Assembly (NCBI GenBank): GCA_032906705.1
Contig: JAJTZC010000002.1
Coordinates: 1-64,000, forward strand
Direction: 5' to 3'
Source: DASPPF01 sp032906705
GTDB taxonomy: Archaea > Thermoproteota > Nitrososphaeria > Nitrososphaerales > Gagatemarchaeaceae
DNA: 64,000 nucleotides
Shown here piece after piece: positions 15,143 to 23,357 of the stretch. The translations under genes were made by a program, and so were the position numbers. Positions within the stretch are counted from its first letter, which is position 1, and each line of letters begins with the position of its first letter. Under the pieces are notes generated by a model. The model made no database searches and was not told the origin of the DNA. It was given only the letters and a program-made list of their open reading frames with translations.

Positions 15143-15159
15143 CAATCGTTTCGCGATTG
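15143..15159. terminator. hairpin between convergent genes
   Basis: CAATCG-tttcg-CGATTG is followed on the + strand by CCCGGGCTCTTTCTCT. It lies between the helicase stop and the end of the convergent FAH gene. Archaeal termination relies on T-rich runs, so the stem-loop role is uncertain. The other sequence from 14970 to 15181 shows nothing else. Confidence 0.3.
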
Positions 15160-15181
15160 CCCGGGCTCTTTCTCTAGTGCG

Positions 15182-16096
15182 TCAGGCGCCACGCGACTGC
15201 ATCCTGATCTTGTTTTTCAGCACCCCGACCTTCTCGACCTCGGCCTCTACCAGGTCTCCGTCCTGCAGATACTTTCCTGTGTAGAGCGCGACTCCGGAGC
15301 ATGTGCCCGTCGCGATGACGTCGCCCGGGAGCAGCGTGTTGCCCTCCGACGCGCAGGCAATCAGGTCGGGTACCCTGAATATCATGTCGTCTGTCGTTCC
15401 CTCCTGTCTCACCTCTCCGTTCACCTTCAGGCTGAGCCCCAGCGGGTACGGGTCCGGCACCTCGTCACGGGTGACCAGGAACGGCCCCATAGGCAGCGAT
15501 GTGTCGGCCACTTTGCCCTTGTACAGGTTCCTGCCCACCACGGTGCCCTCCACGCCCCTTTTCATTCCGTCCCTGAAGCTTATGTCGTTCACCACAGTGT
15601 ACCCGGCCACGTAGTCGTAGGCGTCCTTCTGCTCGATGTCCTTTCCTTTCTTGCCTATGATGACGCCCAGCTCCACCTCGTGGTCGACCTTGGTGGAGAA
15701 TTTGGGTGCGAACACGTCGTCGCCGTCGCCGACGATGCATCCTGAGTGTTTGAAGAAGAAGTAGGGTTCGCTGGGCGCGCTGCCCACCTCTTTGCCATGA
15801 GAACGATAGTTAACGAAGACGCAGAGGATTTTGCCCGGGGTGCGTACCGGGGGCAGGAATCTGACCTCCTTCATCTTTCGCGCCAATTTCTGGAGAGTGC
15901 TCTTGTCCGACATTATCAGATTCAACGACTTTTGTATGTCACCCACGGCCCTGTCCCAATAGCCCAACGCCTCTTCGAGTGACGAAGGGAGGCCGTCTGA
16001 GACCGACCCGGTAGCGTCCGTGATGTCGAGCACCTGGCCGGAGACGACAGCGCCGAGGCGCACCGACCGGTCGACTACGAAGTTGACCAGCTTCAT
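15182..16096 (-). CDS. fumarylacetoacetate-hydrolase-family protein (possibly fumarylpyruvate hydrolase)
   Basis: FAH-superfamily C-C hydrolases/isomerases cleave acylpyruvates. The fold signatures are all visible: GKILCVFVNYRSHGKE (catalytic His), FFFKHSGCIVG, VDHEVELGVIIGKKGKDI (metal ligands Glu-x-Glu), YTVVNDISFRD (metal Asp), and the LLPGDVIATGTCSGVAL loop. I use the ATG at 16096 (MKLVNFVVD), 304 residues, because a TATA box at 16124-16133 predicts initiation there; a frame extending to 16189 has no conserved start. With a gentisate-dioxygenase-like bicupin nearby (22243) a fumarylpyruvate or maleylpyruvate substrate is plausible, but 2-keto-3-deoxy-sugar acids are alternatives. Confidence 0.85.
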   Translation of the reverse strand: MKLVNFVVDRSVRLGAVVSGQVLDITDATGSVSDGLPSSLEEALGYWDRAVGDIQKSLNLIMSDKSTLQKLARKMKEVRFLPPVRTPGKILCVFVNYRSHGKEVGSAPSEPYFFFKHSGCIVGDGDDVFAPKFSTKVDHEVELGVIIGKKGKDIEQKDAYDYVAGYTVVNDISFRDGMKRGVEGTVVGRNLYKGKVADTSLPMGPFLVTRDEVPDPYPLGLSLKVNGEVRQEGTTDDMIFRVPDLIACASEGNTLLPGDVIATGTCSGVALYTGKYLQDGDLVEAEVEKVGVLKNKIRMQSRGA

Positions 16097-16123
16097 TGAG
16101 GACGAAAGCTGAGAATGGTCTGC

Positions 16124-16133
16124 AGATTTAAGC
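16124..16133 (-). promoter_or_regulatory. TATA box of the FAH-family gene
   Basis: On the reverse strand GCTTAAATCT lies about 28 nt before the ATG at 16096, indicating a leaderless transcript and supporting that start. Confidence 0.5.
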
Positions 16134-16192
16134 TGTCGCAGCCAGATACTCGGAAAACAGTGGGGGGAGGCCCCGAGGGGCCCCTCCAACTC

Positions 16193-17029
16193 CTATCTCT
16201 TCATCCGCCACTTGTTGAATGCAGGTGCAGTCGCGACGATCAGGCCGATGAGCCCGACTACGACTCCCCACGGGGAGGATGCTTGCCCGGCACCCAGCCA
16301 CGCATTGGTCAGAGCCGACCCCTGCGCGTTCGTGGTGAACCCCAAGCTGGAAATCCAGCCGCCGATGATGATGATTATCCAGCCGAGGACGACCTGTCCC
16401 CAGTGCGCCATTGGACCCATGGACATTTTTGCCTGACCTGTCTCGCCCATTCCTTCGGTCATCTTCGACACTGGGCTGAAAAACATACCCAGGACGAAGC
16501 CGTAGATCGAGTGCCAGACGAAGTTGTAGAAGATTAGGTTCGTCTGTCCGAGACCAAACGCTGAACCCCAATACGAGAACCAGAAACCTGTCCCGTACAT
16601 GAGGGGCATGACGAACGAGTTGCTAACAATCCATAGAGTCCAGCCCCACAGGAGTCCCTTGACCAGGTTGGCACCCACGGTCATCGGACCAGGGAGGTTG
16701 GAGTATACGAGTAATGTGAAGACAAGGCCGAAGATGATTCCTTGAGAGTAATGTGCCCACATCCCGAGGAAGTAGGTGAAGTCTGGCGAGAGTGCCGTCT
16801 TCGCAGTCACTGCGAAGAATCCAGAGAGATTGTGGAAATTCGTGGCCCAGACCTCTGCGTTGAGTGTATTGAAGGAGAATGGTACCCACCCGATTGCGTA
16901 GAACCACTCTCCGAACATGGTAGCGAAGAAGGTCGCTCCGAATGCTGCGACCAGGCCAGCGACGAGTCTGTTGTCTGTCCATGCGTATGGCCTATGTACG
17001 TCAACCATTTCGTGAGACATTTTCGACAT
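16193..17029 (-). CDS. polytopic membrane protein, unknown function
   Basis: The 278-residue protein has about six to seven membrane segments: about 21-43, 65-85, 92-115, 122-143, 158-180, 205-230 and 250-268. They are rich in aromatic residues and Gly (WFYAIGWVPF, MPLMYGTGFWFSYWG). His residues occur near helix ends (FHNLSGF, WHSIYGF), but I see no known transporter or oxidase signature. A TATA box at 17055-17064 predicts leaderless initiation at 17029. Its setting among catabolic genes suggests a transporter or electron-transfer partner, which is only a guess. Confidence 0.6.
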   Translation of the reverse strand: MSKMSHEMVDVHRPYAWTDNRLVAGLVAAFGATFFATMFGEWFYAIGWVPFSFNTLNAEVWATNFHNLSGFFAVTAKTALSPDFTYFLGMWAHYSQGIIFGLVFTLLVYSNLPGPMTVGANLVKGLLWGWTLWIVSNSFVMPLMYGTGFWFSYWGSAFGLGQTNLIFYNFVWHSIYGFVLGMFFSPVSKMTEGMGETGQAKMSMGPMAHWGQVVLGWIIIIIGGWISSLGFTTNAQGSALTNAWLGAGQASSPWGVVVGLIGLIVATAPAFNKWRMKR

Positions 17030-17054
17030 CGAGATACCCTAACGGGTTAGGTCG

Positions 17055-17064
17055 GCTTATAAAC
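17055..17064 (-). promoter_or_regulatory. TATA box of the polytopic membrane protein gene
   Basis: GTTTATAAGC on the reverse strand, about 26 nt before the start at 17029. Confidence 0.55.
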
Positions 17065-17140
17065 CTGGGCTGAGAACCGGGAACAAGCTGCGATTTTCGT
17101 AGTCTGTCGAGGCCACTTTGGGCCCTTTTCTCGCGACCAG

Positions 17141-17149
17141 CTTAAAAAC
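17141..17149 (+). promoter_or_regulatory. TATA box of the amidohydrolase gene
   Basis: CTTAAAAAC lies 24 to 32 nt ahead of three in-frame candidate starts (GTG 17164, TTG 17167, GTG 17173). Typical spacing favours GTG 17173. Confidence 0.5.
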
Positions 17150-17163
17150 GGCCCCGAAGCCGA

Positions 17164-18189
17164 GTGTTGCTCGTGAGCGAAACCAGCTCGGCAACCGCGG
17201 TCGATGTCCACACTCACGTCTATCCGAGCGAGTACCTGAAGTATCTCGAACAGAGGACGGCCTACCCCAAGCTGGTGCACGACCAGACGGAAGGAATGGT
17301 CATCTGGGATGAGGGAGTGCGCGCCGGACACGTTGACGCGAAAGGACACGTCGACGTCGACTTCCGAGTTTCGTTCATGGAGAAGGACTGCGCCATCGGG
17401 ACTCAAGCGGTGAGCCTCACCGTCCCCGGGACGTACGAGTTCGGAAACGAGAGCACGAAGTGGGCGAAGTGGATCAACGACTATTACGCGAAGTTGAACG
17501 AGAAGTATCCAGGCAAGTACGCCTGCTTCATGACACTCCCGCTCAACGACATCGGAGCTTCGCTCGACGAAATGGAGAGAGCGCACAAGAGCCTCGGGCT
17601 TGGCGGCGTCGGGCTGTTCACGAACGTCCAAGGGACGTACCTTGACGACCAGAAGTTCCATCCAATCTTCGAGAAGGTCTCGAAGCTCGGGCTGCCCATC
17701 TTCGTCCATCCAGCAACGCCGATTGTTTCGGAGTTTCTCGGAAAGTACAAGATACCCGTCCCGCTCTGGGGATACACATACGAGACGACAATCTTCTTCA
17801 CAAGACTGGTCTGGAACGGCGTCATGGAGAAGTTCCCCAACCTGAACTTCATCGCGACCCATCTCGGCGGATTCATCCCATATCAGTTCGAGAGAATCGA
17901 CTATGCGTTCAGGGGATACAGCAGGGAGTTCGGTTACAAGCTAGGCAAACCCCCGAGCGTTTACTTCAGGCGTCTGTACTACGACGCGGTGAACTTCCAC
18001 AAGCCAGCTGTCATGGAAGCGATTATGACCTTCGGTGCGGACAGAATCATGCTCGGCACGGATTATGCGCACAGGGTCGGAGACCCCAAGCGCGCAGTCC
18101 CGAACATCAAGGAGCTCCCGATTGCGGAGGACGACAAGGAGAAGATCCTTAGCGGGACCGCGCGCAAGATCCTCCGGCTCGACCGATAA
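17164..18189 (+). CDS. ACMSD-like amidohydrolase (COG2159 type)
   Basis: It is a metal-dependent TIM-barrel hydrolase/decarboxylase of the aminocarboxymuconate-semialdehyde decarboxylase group. Metal ligands and catalytic residues are visible: VDVHTHVYP (H-x-H), LPIFVHPATP (His), FIATHLGGFIPY (His) and MLGTDYAHRVG (Asp). These enzymes decarboxylate or hydrolyse ring-derived acids, for example ACMS, gamma-resorcylate or 2-hydroxyaromatic carboxylates. It is the first of a same-strand series (17164-24104) that also encodes a cyclase-family hydrolase, a PEP-synthase-like pair and a bicupin, so a role in ring degradation is likely. The exact substrate cannot be read from sequence. Confidence 0.8.
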   Translation: MLLVSETSSATAVDVHTHVYPSEYLKYLEQRTAYPKLVHDQTEGMVIWDEGVRAGHVDAKGHVDVDFRVSFMEKDCAIGTQAVSLTVPGTYEFGNESTKWAKWINDYYAKLNEKYPGKYACFMTLPLNDIGASLDEMERAHKSLGLGGVGLFTNVQGTYLDDQKFHPIFEKVSKLGLPIFVHPATPIVSEFLGKYKIPVPLWGYTYETTIFFTRLVWNGVMEKFPNLNFIATHLGGFIPYQFERIDYAFRGYSREFGYKLGKPPSVYFRRLYYDAVNFHKPAVMEAIMTFGADRIMLGTDYAHRVGDPKRAVPNIKELPIAEDDKEKILSGTARKILRLDR

Positions 18190-18211
18190 TCTGACCGTTC
18201 AGCCTCGCAAG

Positions 18212-18220
18212 AATAAATAA
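18212..18220 (+). promoter_or_regulatory. TATA box of the cyclase-family gene
   Basis: AATAAATAA lies 27 nt before the TTG at 18247, giving a leaderless transcript that likely includes the two downstream overlapping genes. Confidence 0.5.
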
Positions 18221-18246
18221 CTGCGGGAAGCTCTCCTGCGTTCGAC

Positions 18247-19161
18247 TTGGGTGAGTGGTTTGAGACATCTGACTGGTTCCCGTCCAAGTGGGGCGCGTCC
18301 GACGAGCTCGGTACGCTCAACACCCTCACACCTGAGAAGCTTCTTTCATCTCTGAAGATTGTCAAGAGGGGTAAGGTCTACAGCCTCGGACACTTGATCC
18401 ATAATGAGATGCCGACCAGGGTATCAATCCACGGACCGTTCTCCTTCTTCACTTCACAGAGGGTCTATGACCACAGGCCGCCTCTGAGGGAGCCGACATC
18501 GAACAAGTTCGGGGCCGCCCTCTGCCGGCTTGAAACTACGGACCACCTCGGGACCCACCTTGATTCGCTCAACCATGTTTCCCAGGACAACAAGTTCTAC
18601 AACGGGGTCGACGCCTATCAGACCACGACGCCGAGGGGAACACTCAAGCTTGGGATGGAGACCTCACCGCCAATCGTCACCAGAGGGGTCATGGTGGACG
18701 CCGCGTTGATTCACGGTAAGGATGTGCTGGAGGAGGGATATCCCGTCAAACCCGAAGAAGTCGAGAGGTTCCTCGCGGAAAGGAAGCTTTCCGTAGGGAG
18801 CGGGGACGCCTTTTTCGTCCACACGGGAGTTTCAAAGCTCTGGATGGATACCGCGAAGTACAACGGGTACTTCGAGGCATCCCCCGGCATCGGCTACGAG
18901 CTGGCGAAGTGGCTCGGAAGGAAGGACGTCAGCGTCGCCGGTGCAGACACTCCAGGAACGGAGGTCGCTCCGCCCGAGATCAAGGGGACGCGGCTGCCGG
19001 TCCACCAGTACCTCATAACCAAGTGCGGCATCCGCCTCATCGACAACATGAAACTGGACGAGCTGGCGAGAGACAGGGTGTACGAATTCCTGTTCGTCTG
19101 CTCTCCGCTGCCCATCAAAGGCGCGACCGCGTCGCCGGTCGCCCCAGTGGCGATAGTCTGA
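18247..19161 (+). CDS. cyclase-family (kynurenine-formamidase-like) metal hydrolase
   Basis: The 304-residue protein has the family metal-binding signature H-x-G-T-H-x-D-x-x-x-H (DHLGTHLDSLNHV, about 99-111) and a strand-ending His in RLPVHQYL. Members hydrolyse N-formylkynurenine, cyclic amides or lactones, or isatin-type rings. The N-terminal GASDELGTLN motif places it in the longer bacterial/archaeal branch of uncharacterised cyclases. Its stop TGA shares its A with the ATG of the next gene (19161), which implies coupled translation and so a shared pathway with the PEP-synthase-like pair. Confidence 0.85.
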   Translation: MGEWFETSDWFPSKWGASDELGTLNTLTPEKLLSSLKIVKRGKVYSLGHLIHNEMPTRVSIHGPFSFFTSQRVYDHRPPLREPTSNKFGAALCRLETTDHLGTHLDSLNHVSQDNKFYNGVDAYQTTTPRGTLKLGMETSPPIVTRGVMVDAALIHGKDVLEEGYPVKPEEVERFLAERKLSVGSGDAFFVHTGVSKLWMDTAKYNGYFEASPGIGYELAKWLGRKDVSVAGADTPGTEVAPPEIKGTRLPVHQYLITKCGIRLIDNMKLDELARDRVYEFLFVCSPLPIKGATASPVAPVAIV

Positions 19162-21053
19162 TGAAGAACTCGAGCCGACGCAGGAGCAAACGTCGACAAG
19201 GGATTCGGGCTCCGGCGGCCGAAGGTCGGTTCCCGCTCCCGGAGGAGGTCAAGGTTCCAAAAGGCGCCGAAGATTGGCGCAGCCTCTATCCTTACCTTGG
19301 CGTCTTCAGCAGGAAAAAGGGGGACTACGGCAGGTTCTGGTTCCAAGATAACCTGCACTTCCCTCTGCCGCTGACGCCGTTCGAGGCGGATATCCTCACG
19401 CGTTACCATCCGGCACCGCTCGGCTCGTATAACTCCCGAGTCTGGCCGATACCCGCCGCGCTTGGTCCGTTCTATCGGGTCCTCGCGGGCTTCATCTACA
19501 TCTCGTCGGAGAACATCACAGACCCCAATGAAGTGAGGGAGAGGGCGGAGATGTTCAGAAGGAGGGCAGGATACTACTTCGAGAACTGGGAGAGGTTGCT
19601 AGAAAGTTGGCGGACGAAGACCAAGGCTTTGGTCGAGGAGTTCAGGGCAATACACTTCGAACGTCTGCCCGATTTCGAACCCGAGAAAAGCGTCATGCAG
19701 GCGCGCGGGCTAACTGCAGGCTACGACCTGGTTGAACAGTACGACAGGCTCATGCTTCTGTGGGAGAAATCCTGGTACTATCACTTTGAGATGTTCATCG
19801 CATACGGCTCGGCACTGGCCTTCGCCGACGTAGCCCAGACGCTCTTCCCTGGCATAAGCAACAAGACCGTCTTCGCGATGATCGCAGGGATCAAGTCGCC
19901 GCTCTGGGACCCCGACGAGAGGCTGAAGGACCTCGCCCGGTCGGCTGAGAAGCTTGGCGTCGCCAAGCTGATTGCGGCACGAGGAAGTCCCGGCGCGCTC
20001 TTCGAAAAGCTCGACAGAACGCAGGAGGGAAAGGTGTGGTTGAAGGAGTTCGAGGAAAGTAAGTATCCCTACTTCTACGTCGGCACAGCCCAGCAGCCGG
20101 GTTTCTACAACCCGACGCGGACGCCTTCCTGGATACACGACCTCTCGATTCCGCTCGGATTCATCGCCGGGTACGTGGAGAGGCTCGAGAGAGGGGAGAA
20201 CATCGAGCGACCACTGGAGGCGATCACGAACGAACGGGACCGAATCACCCAGGAGTACGTCGACCTGTTGAAGAACGAGAAAGACAGGGTCGCCTTCCTC
20301 GGAGCCCTCGGCCTCGCCAAGAGGGCCTGGCCCTACACCGAGGAGCACAACTGGTGGTACGACAACCTGATGTGGACCATCTCTTGGACGAAAGTTCTCG
20401 AGCTGGGCAAGCTTCTGGCGGAGCAGAAGGTTACAGCCGACCCGTCGGACATCTACTACATGAAGGTCGACGAGGTCAGGATGGCTGTGCACGACCTCGT
20501 GCTCGCTTGGGCAGAGAGGAAGAACCCCGTTGGCCTATACTACTGGCCCCCCATAATCAAGGAGCGGAAGAAGATAGTCGCGGCTCTGGAAAAGTGGAAG
20601 CCTCCGAGGGCGCTGGGGAAGCCGCCTGATGTGGTTACTGAACCACTGTCGGTCATGCTTTGGGGCATCACCACAGAAAGAGTAAAGCAGTGGCTCACAG
20701 TGGTAGGGAAGACCGCAGGACTGAAAGAGGTCAAGGGTCTGCCGGGGTCGCCGGGTGTCGTCGAGGGCAGGGCCAGAATCATCAGAAAGGTAGGGGAGCT
20801 CAACTCGTTGAAACAGGGAGAAATCATAGTCTCACCCGTCACTTCCCCTATGTGGTCGCCTGCGTTCGGCGTGGCCAAGGGGGTAATCACGGACATCGGG
20901 GGGCTCATGTCTCACACCGCGATAGTCTGCAGAGAGTACGGCATCCCGGCAGTAGTTGGGACCGGAGTGGCTACCGACGCAATCAAGACGGGAGACCTCG
21001 TCCGTGTCGACGGCAACGAAGGTACTGTGAAGATCCTGAAGCGAAGTGGGTAG
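19161..21053 (+). CDS. PEP-synthase-like large subunit with swivelling phosphohistidine domain (phenylphosphate-synthase alpha-like)
   Basis: The 630-residue protein has a long alpha-helical N-terminal region of about 500 residues and a C-terminal PEP-utiliser mobile domain: PGVVEGRARII, then IIVSPVTSPMWSPAF, then GGLMSHTAIVCREYGIPAVV, where the His accepts phosphate, and a final G-D-L-V-R-V-D-G. The PEP/pyruvate barrel of true PEP synthase is absent. With the next gene (ATP-grasp domain, 40 kDa) it reproduces the roughly 70 kDa + 40 kDa split of Thauera phenylphosphate synthase, which phosphorylates phenol. The CBS-type third subunit is not seen here. Start ATG 19161 overlaps the previous stop; an open frame further upstream is a shadow of the cyclase gene. 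Confidence 0.75.
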   Translation: MKNSSRRRSKRRQGIRAPAAEGRFPLPEEVKVPKGAEDWRSLYPYLGVFSRKKGDYGRFWFQDNLHFPLPLTPFEADILTRYHPAPLGSYNSRVWPIPAALGPFYRVLAGFIYISSENITDPNEVRERAEMFRRRAGYYFENWERLLESWRTKTKALVEEFRAIHFERLPDFEPEKSVMQARGLTAGYDLVEQYDRLMLLWEKSWYYHFEMFIAYGSALAFADVAQTLFPGISNKTVFAMIAGIKSPLWDPDERLKDLARSAEKLGVAKLIAARGSPGALFEKLDRTQEGKVWLKEFEESKYPYFYVGTAQQPGFYNPTRTPSWIHDLSIPLGFIAGYVERLERGENIERPLEAITNERDRITQEYVDLLKNEKDRVAFLGALGLAKRAWPYTEEHNWWYDNLMWTISWTKVLELGKLLAEQKVTADPSDIYYMKVDEVRMAVHDLVLAWAERKNPVGLYYWPPIIKERKKIVAALEKWKPPRALGKPPDVVTEPLSVMLWGITTERVKQWLTVVGKTAGLKEVKGLPGSPGVVEGRARIIRKVGELNSLKQGEIIVSPVTSPMWSPAFGVAKGVITDIGGLMSHTAIVCREYGIPAVVGTGVATDAIKTGDLVRVDGNEGTVKILKRSG

Positions 21054-22125
21054 GTTGCCCGCAAAGGTCATCCTGTGGCCCGAGGAAAGCGGCGCGACTG
21101 ACAACTCGCTTGTGGGGGGTAAGTTCGCAAACCTAGCGACGCTGCGCAGGGCCAATGTCAACGTCCCCTTGGCCTTCTCGATATCGGCAACCGCGTACAG
21201 AGACTTTGTCGGCAAGTTCGAGGGGAATTTGAGGGATGTGCTGTCGACGGTCGATTACAGCACCTTCGCCTCGATAGAGAGGGCGTCCGAAAGCATCAGA
21301 CGAACGATCACCGGCGCTGAGATGCCCACCGATGTCCGCTCGCAGGTAGCATCCGCGTACAAGGAGCTCGCCTCCAGAGCTGGAGCGAAGGACGACAGTC
21401 TGCCCGTCGCTGTCAGGAGCAGCGCGACAGTGGAAGATTCGGCGGATTCAAGCCTCGCGGGCCAGCACGAGACGTACCTCTGGGTGAGAGGCGAGGATGA
21501 CCTGATGCGGAGGGTCGTCGACTGCTGGGCAAGCGTTTTCACGGCCAGGTCGCTGCGATACAGGGACTCGAAGGGCCTGGACCAGCTCGGGGAGGAGATG
21601 GCAGTCGCTGTCCAAATCATGGTGCGATCTACCAGCTCCGGGGTGATGTTCACGCTCAATCCAAAGAACGGCGACCCGTCGAAGATCGTCATCGAGTCGA
21701 GCTGGGGCCTAGGCGAGGCCATCGTGGGAGGCCTGGTGACGCCCGACCTTTTCACAGTGGACAAGGTGACCTTCGAACTCCTTGAGCGGCGGCTGAACAG
21801 GAAGCAGAGGGAGTTCGCTGTCGTGAACGGGAAGGTGGTGGAGAGGGCCGTCGAGGAAGCCAGACAGATGGCGCCATCGATTCCCGAAGACCACGCAATC
21901 AACCTTGCGAAGCTTGGGAAGGCAGTCGAGAAGCAGTATGGCTATCCGATGGACATCGAATGGGCAGTGGATTCTTCGCTGAAGTTCCCGAACGACACGT
22001 TCATCCTCCAGGCGAGGCCAGAGACGGTCTGGAGTCAGAAGAAGAGGGAGGCTTCGCTCTCTTCGAGCAGTGCGTTGGACCTCGTGGTCGACAAGCTGAT
22101 CAGGGGAGAAAGGGTCGGAGAGTAG
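21046..22125 (+). CDS. PEP-synthase/PPDK ATP-binding domain protein (phenylphosphate-synthase beta-like)
   Basis: The 359 residues correspond to the N-terminal nucleotide-binding half of PEP synthase: VGGKFANLATLRRANVNVP at the start, the ATP-binding VAVRSSATVEDSADSSLAGQ (about 126-145), SSGVMFTLNP, ESSWGLGEAIVGG, and the closing ILQARPET. It should transfer phosphate from ATP to the His of the partner encoded by the preceding gene, which it overlaps by 8 nt. The last 30 residues have no counterpart. The GTG at 21046 or the TTG at 21055 is the start. Splitting the two domains over separate genes is the key resemblance to phenylphosphate synthase; alternatives are rifampicin-phosphotransferase-like or other substrate kinases. 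Confidence 0.8.
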   Translation: MGRLPAKVILWPEESGATDNSLVGGKFANLATLRRANVNVPLAFSISATAYRDFVGKFEGNLRDVLSTVDYSTFASIERASESIRRTITGAEMPTDVRSQVASAYKELASRAGAKDDSLPVAVRSSATVEDSADSSLAGQHETYLWVRGEDDLMRRVVDCWASVFTARSLRYRDSKGLDQLGEEMAVAVQIMVRSTSSGVMFTLNPKNGDPSKIVIESSWGLGEAIVGGLVTPDLFTVDKVTFELLERRLNRKQREFAVVNGKVVERAVEEARQMAPSIPEDHAINLAKLGKAVEKQYGYPMDIEWAVDSSLKFPNDTFILQARPETVWSQKKREASLSSSSALDLVVDKLIRGERVGE

Positions 22126-22210
22126 AGAGCCAGGTTTCCGATTTTGCTCGCGACACGGCCACTGACTAGTCGATTCAAGAGGCCAGATACCGAACTGTCA
22201 GAGTCAGAAG

Positions 22211-22219
22211 CCTTATAGA
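22211..22219 (+). promoter_or_regulatory. TATA box of the bicupin gene
   Basis: CCTTATAGA lies 24 to 32 nt before the TTG at 22243, giving another leaderless gene. Confidence 0.5.
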
Positions 22220-22242
22220 ATCGCGGAAAGCCGACGAAATGT

Positions 22243-23268
22243 TTGACGCTTCAGGTCAAGGAGGTAAAGGAATACCTCCCCAATGTGGTCGCGCTCTGGG
22301 ACGTTTTCGAAACCCTGATACCGCCGAACCCGGGAAAGCTAGTTCAAACACACGTGTGGAATGGCAAGGAGATCATCGAGAGACTCCGGAAGGTCGCATA
22401 CGAAGTCAAGCTCGGGCCTGAAGTCGAGAGGAAGGTGCTCGTTCCGGTCAACCCAGGGCTACAGAAGCTCGGGCTCTTCACCGCCACGCACACAATCTAC
22501 GTGGGATTCCAGATAGTCCTCCCCGGCGAAGTCGCTGATGCCCACAGGCACACCCCATTCGCGTCGAGGTTCATGATAAAGGGAAAGGCGGAGACAACGG
22601 TCGACGGCGTCAGGGTGGAATTCGAGGAGGGCGACTACATCACCACCCCGAGGTGGGCCTGGCACGACCACACGAACAAGACCAAGGAGCCCGTAATCTG
22701 GCTTGACGCGCTCGACACACCGATTCCCAAGATGCTGCTGGCTTCGTTCTTCGAGGATTACGAAGGCCATGCTCAGCCGGTAACGGGAGACCTTCTCGCG
22801 CGGTTTGAATCAACAGGGCTAGCGCCAGCCTTCAGCATGAAATGGGTGAGGTCGCAGAACTCGCCGCTGATGTTCAAGTGGAAGGATGTGCACTCCATGC
22901 TGATGGACTTGGCAGCCACTACAGAGGGAAGTCCAACGGACGGCATAACGCTCACTTACAAGGACCCTCGGACCGGCAAGGAAGTGTCTGATTCGCTCGG
23001 GGCAGACATCACGCTGCTGAAGAGCGGCTTCAGGACGAAGTCTCACAGACACACGACGAGCGCCGTCTACTACGTGGTAAAGGGGAAGGGTGCCATCGTG
23101 GCCGACGGAAAGGAGCTATTATGGCGCGAGAACGACGTCATCTCACTCACGCCTTGGATGTTCCACGAGCTGATGAGCGATGGGGGTGGAGACTCCATCT
23201 TATTCTCGCTCAACGACCGGCCCATCTTGACAGGTGCTGGGCTCTACAGGGAACAATTGGGCCCATAA
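22243..23268 (+). CDS. bicupin, gentisate 1,2-dioxygenase-like
   Basis: The 341-residue protein has two cupin domains. The first shows the iron-site pattern GEVADAHRHTPFASRFMIKG, then EGDYITTPRWAWHDHTN (about 95-145), the gentisate/1-hydroxy-2-naphthoate dioxygenase signature. The second (about 255-320) has GFRTKSHRHTTSAVYYVVKG and ENDVISLTPWMFHEL. Such enzymes open ortho/para-dihydroxylated rings with O2. Gentisate gives maleylpyruvate, whose later product fumarylpyruvate is cleaved by FAH-family enzymes, one of which lies at 15182-16096. Salicylate, 1-hydroxy-2-naphthoate or a heteroaromatic acid are possible alternatives. Transcribed from its own TATA box. Confidence 0.8.
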   Translation: MTLQVKEVKEYLPNVVALWDVFETLIPPNPGKLVQTHVWNGKEIIERLRKVAYEVKLGPEVERKVLVPVNPGLQKLGLFTATHTIYVGFQIVLPGEVADAHRHTPFASRFMIKGKAETTVDGVRVEFEEGDYITTPRWAWHDHTNKTKEPVIWLDALDTPIPKMLLASFFEDYEGHAQPVTGDLLARFESTGLAPAFSMKWVRSQNSPLMFKWKDVHSMLMDLAATTEGSPTDGITLTYKDPRTGKEVSDSLGADITLLKSGFRTKSHRHTTSAVYYVVKGKGAIVADGKELLWRENDVISLTPWMFHELMSDGGGDSILFSLNDRPILTGAGLYREQLGP

Positions 23269-23357
23269 CCCCGGTCCGCGACGGGCAATCTGCACCGCAC
23301 TCTGAGTTTACTCCGAGCAAGATTATTATCTCCCGTGAGGAAGGCGAAATCATCGCG

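Noticed and set aside
18909..19160. 84-codon upstream extension of the PEP-synthase-like large subunit
   Set aside because: Lies entirely in the end of the cyclase gene in another frame; the ATG at 19161 overlaps the cyclase stop in a typical coupled arrangement.
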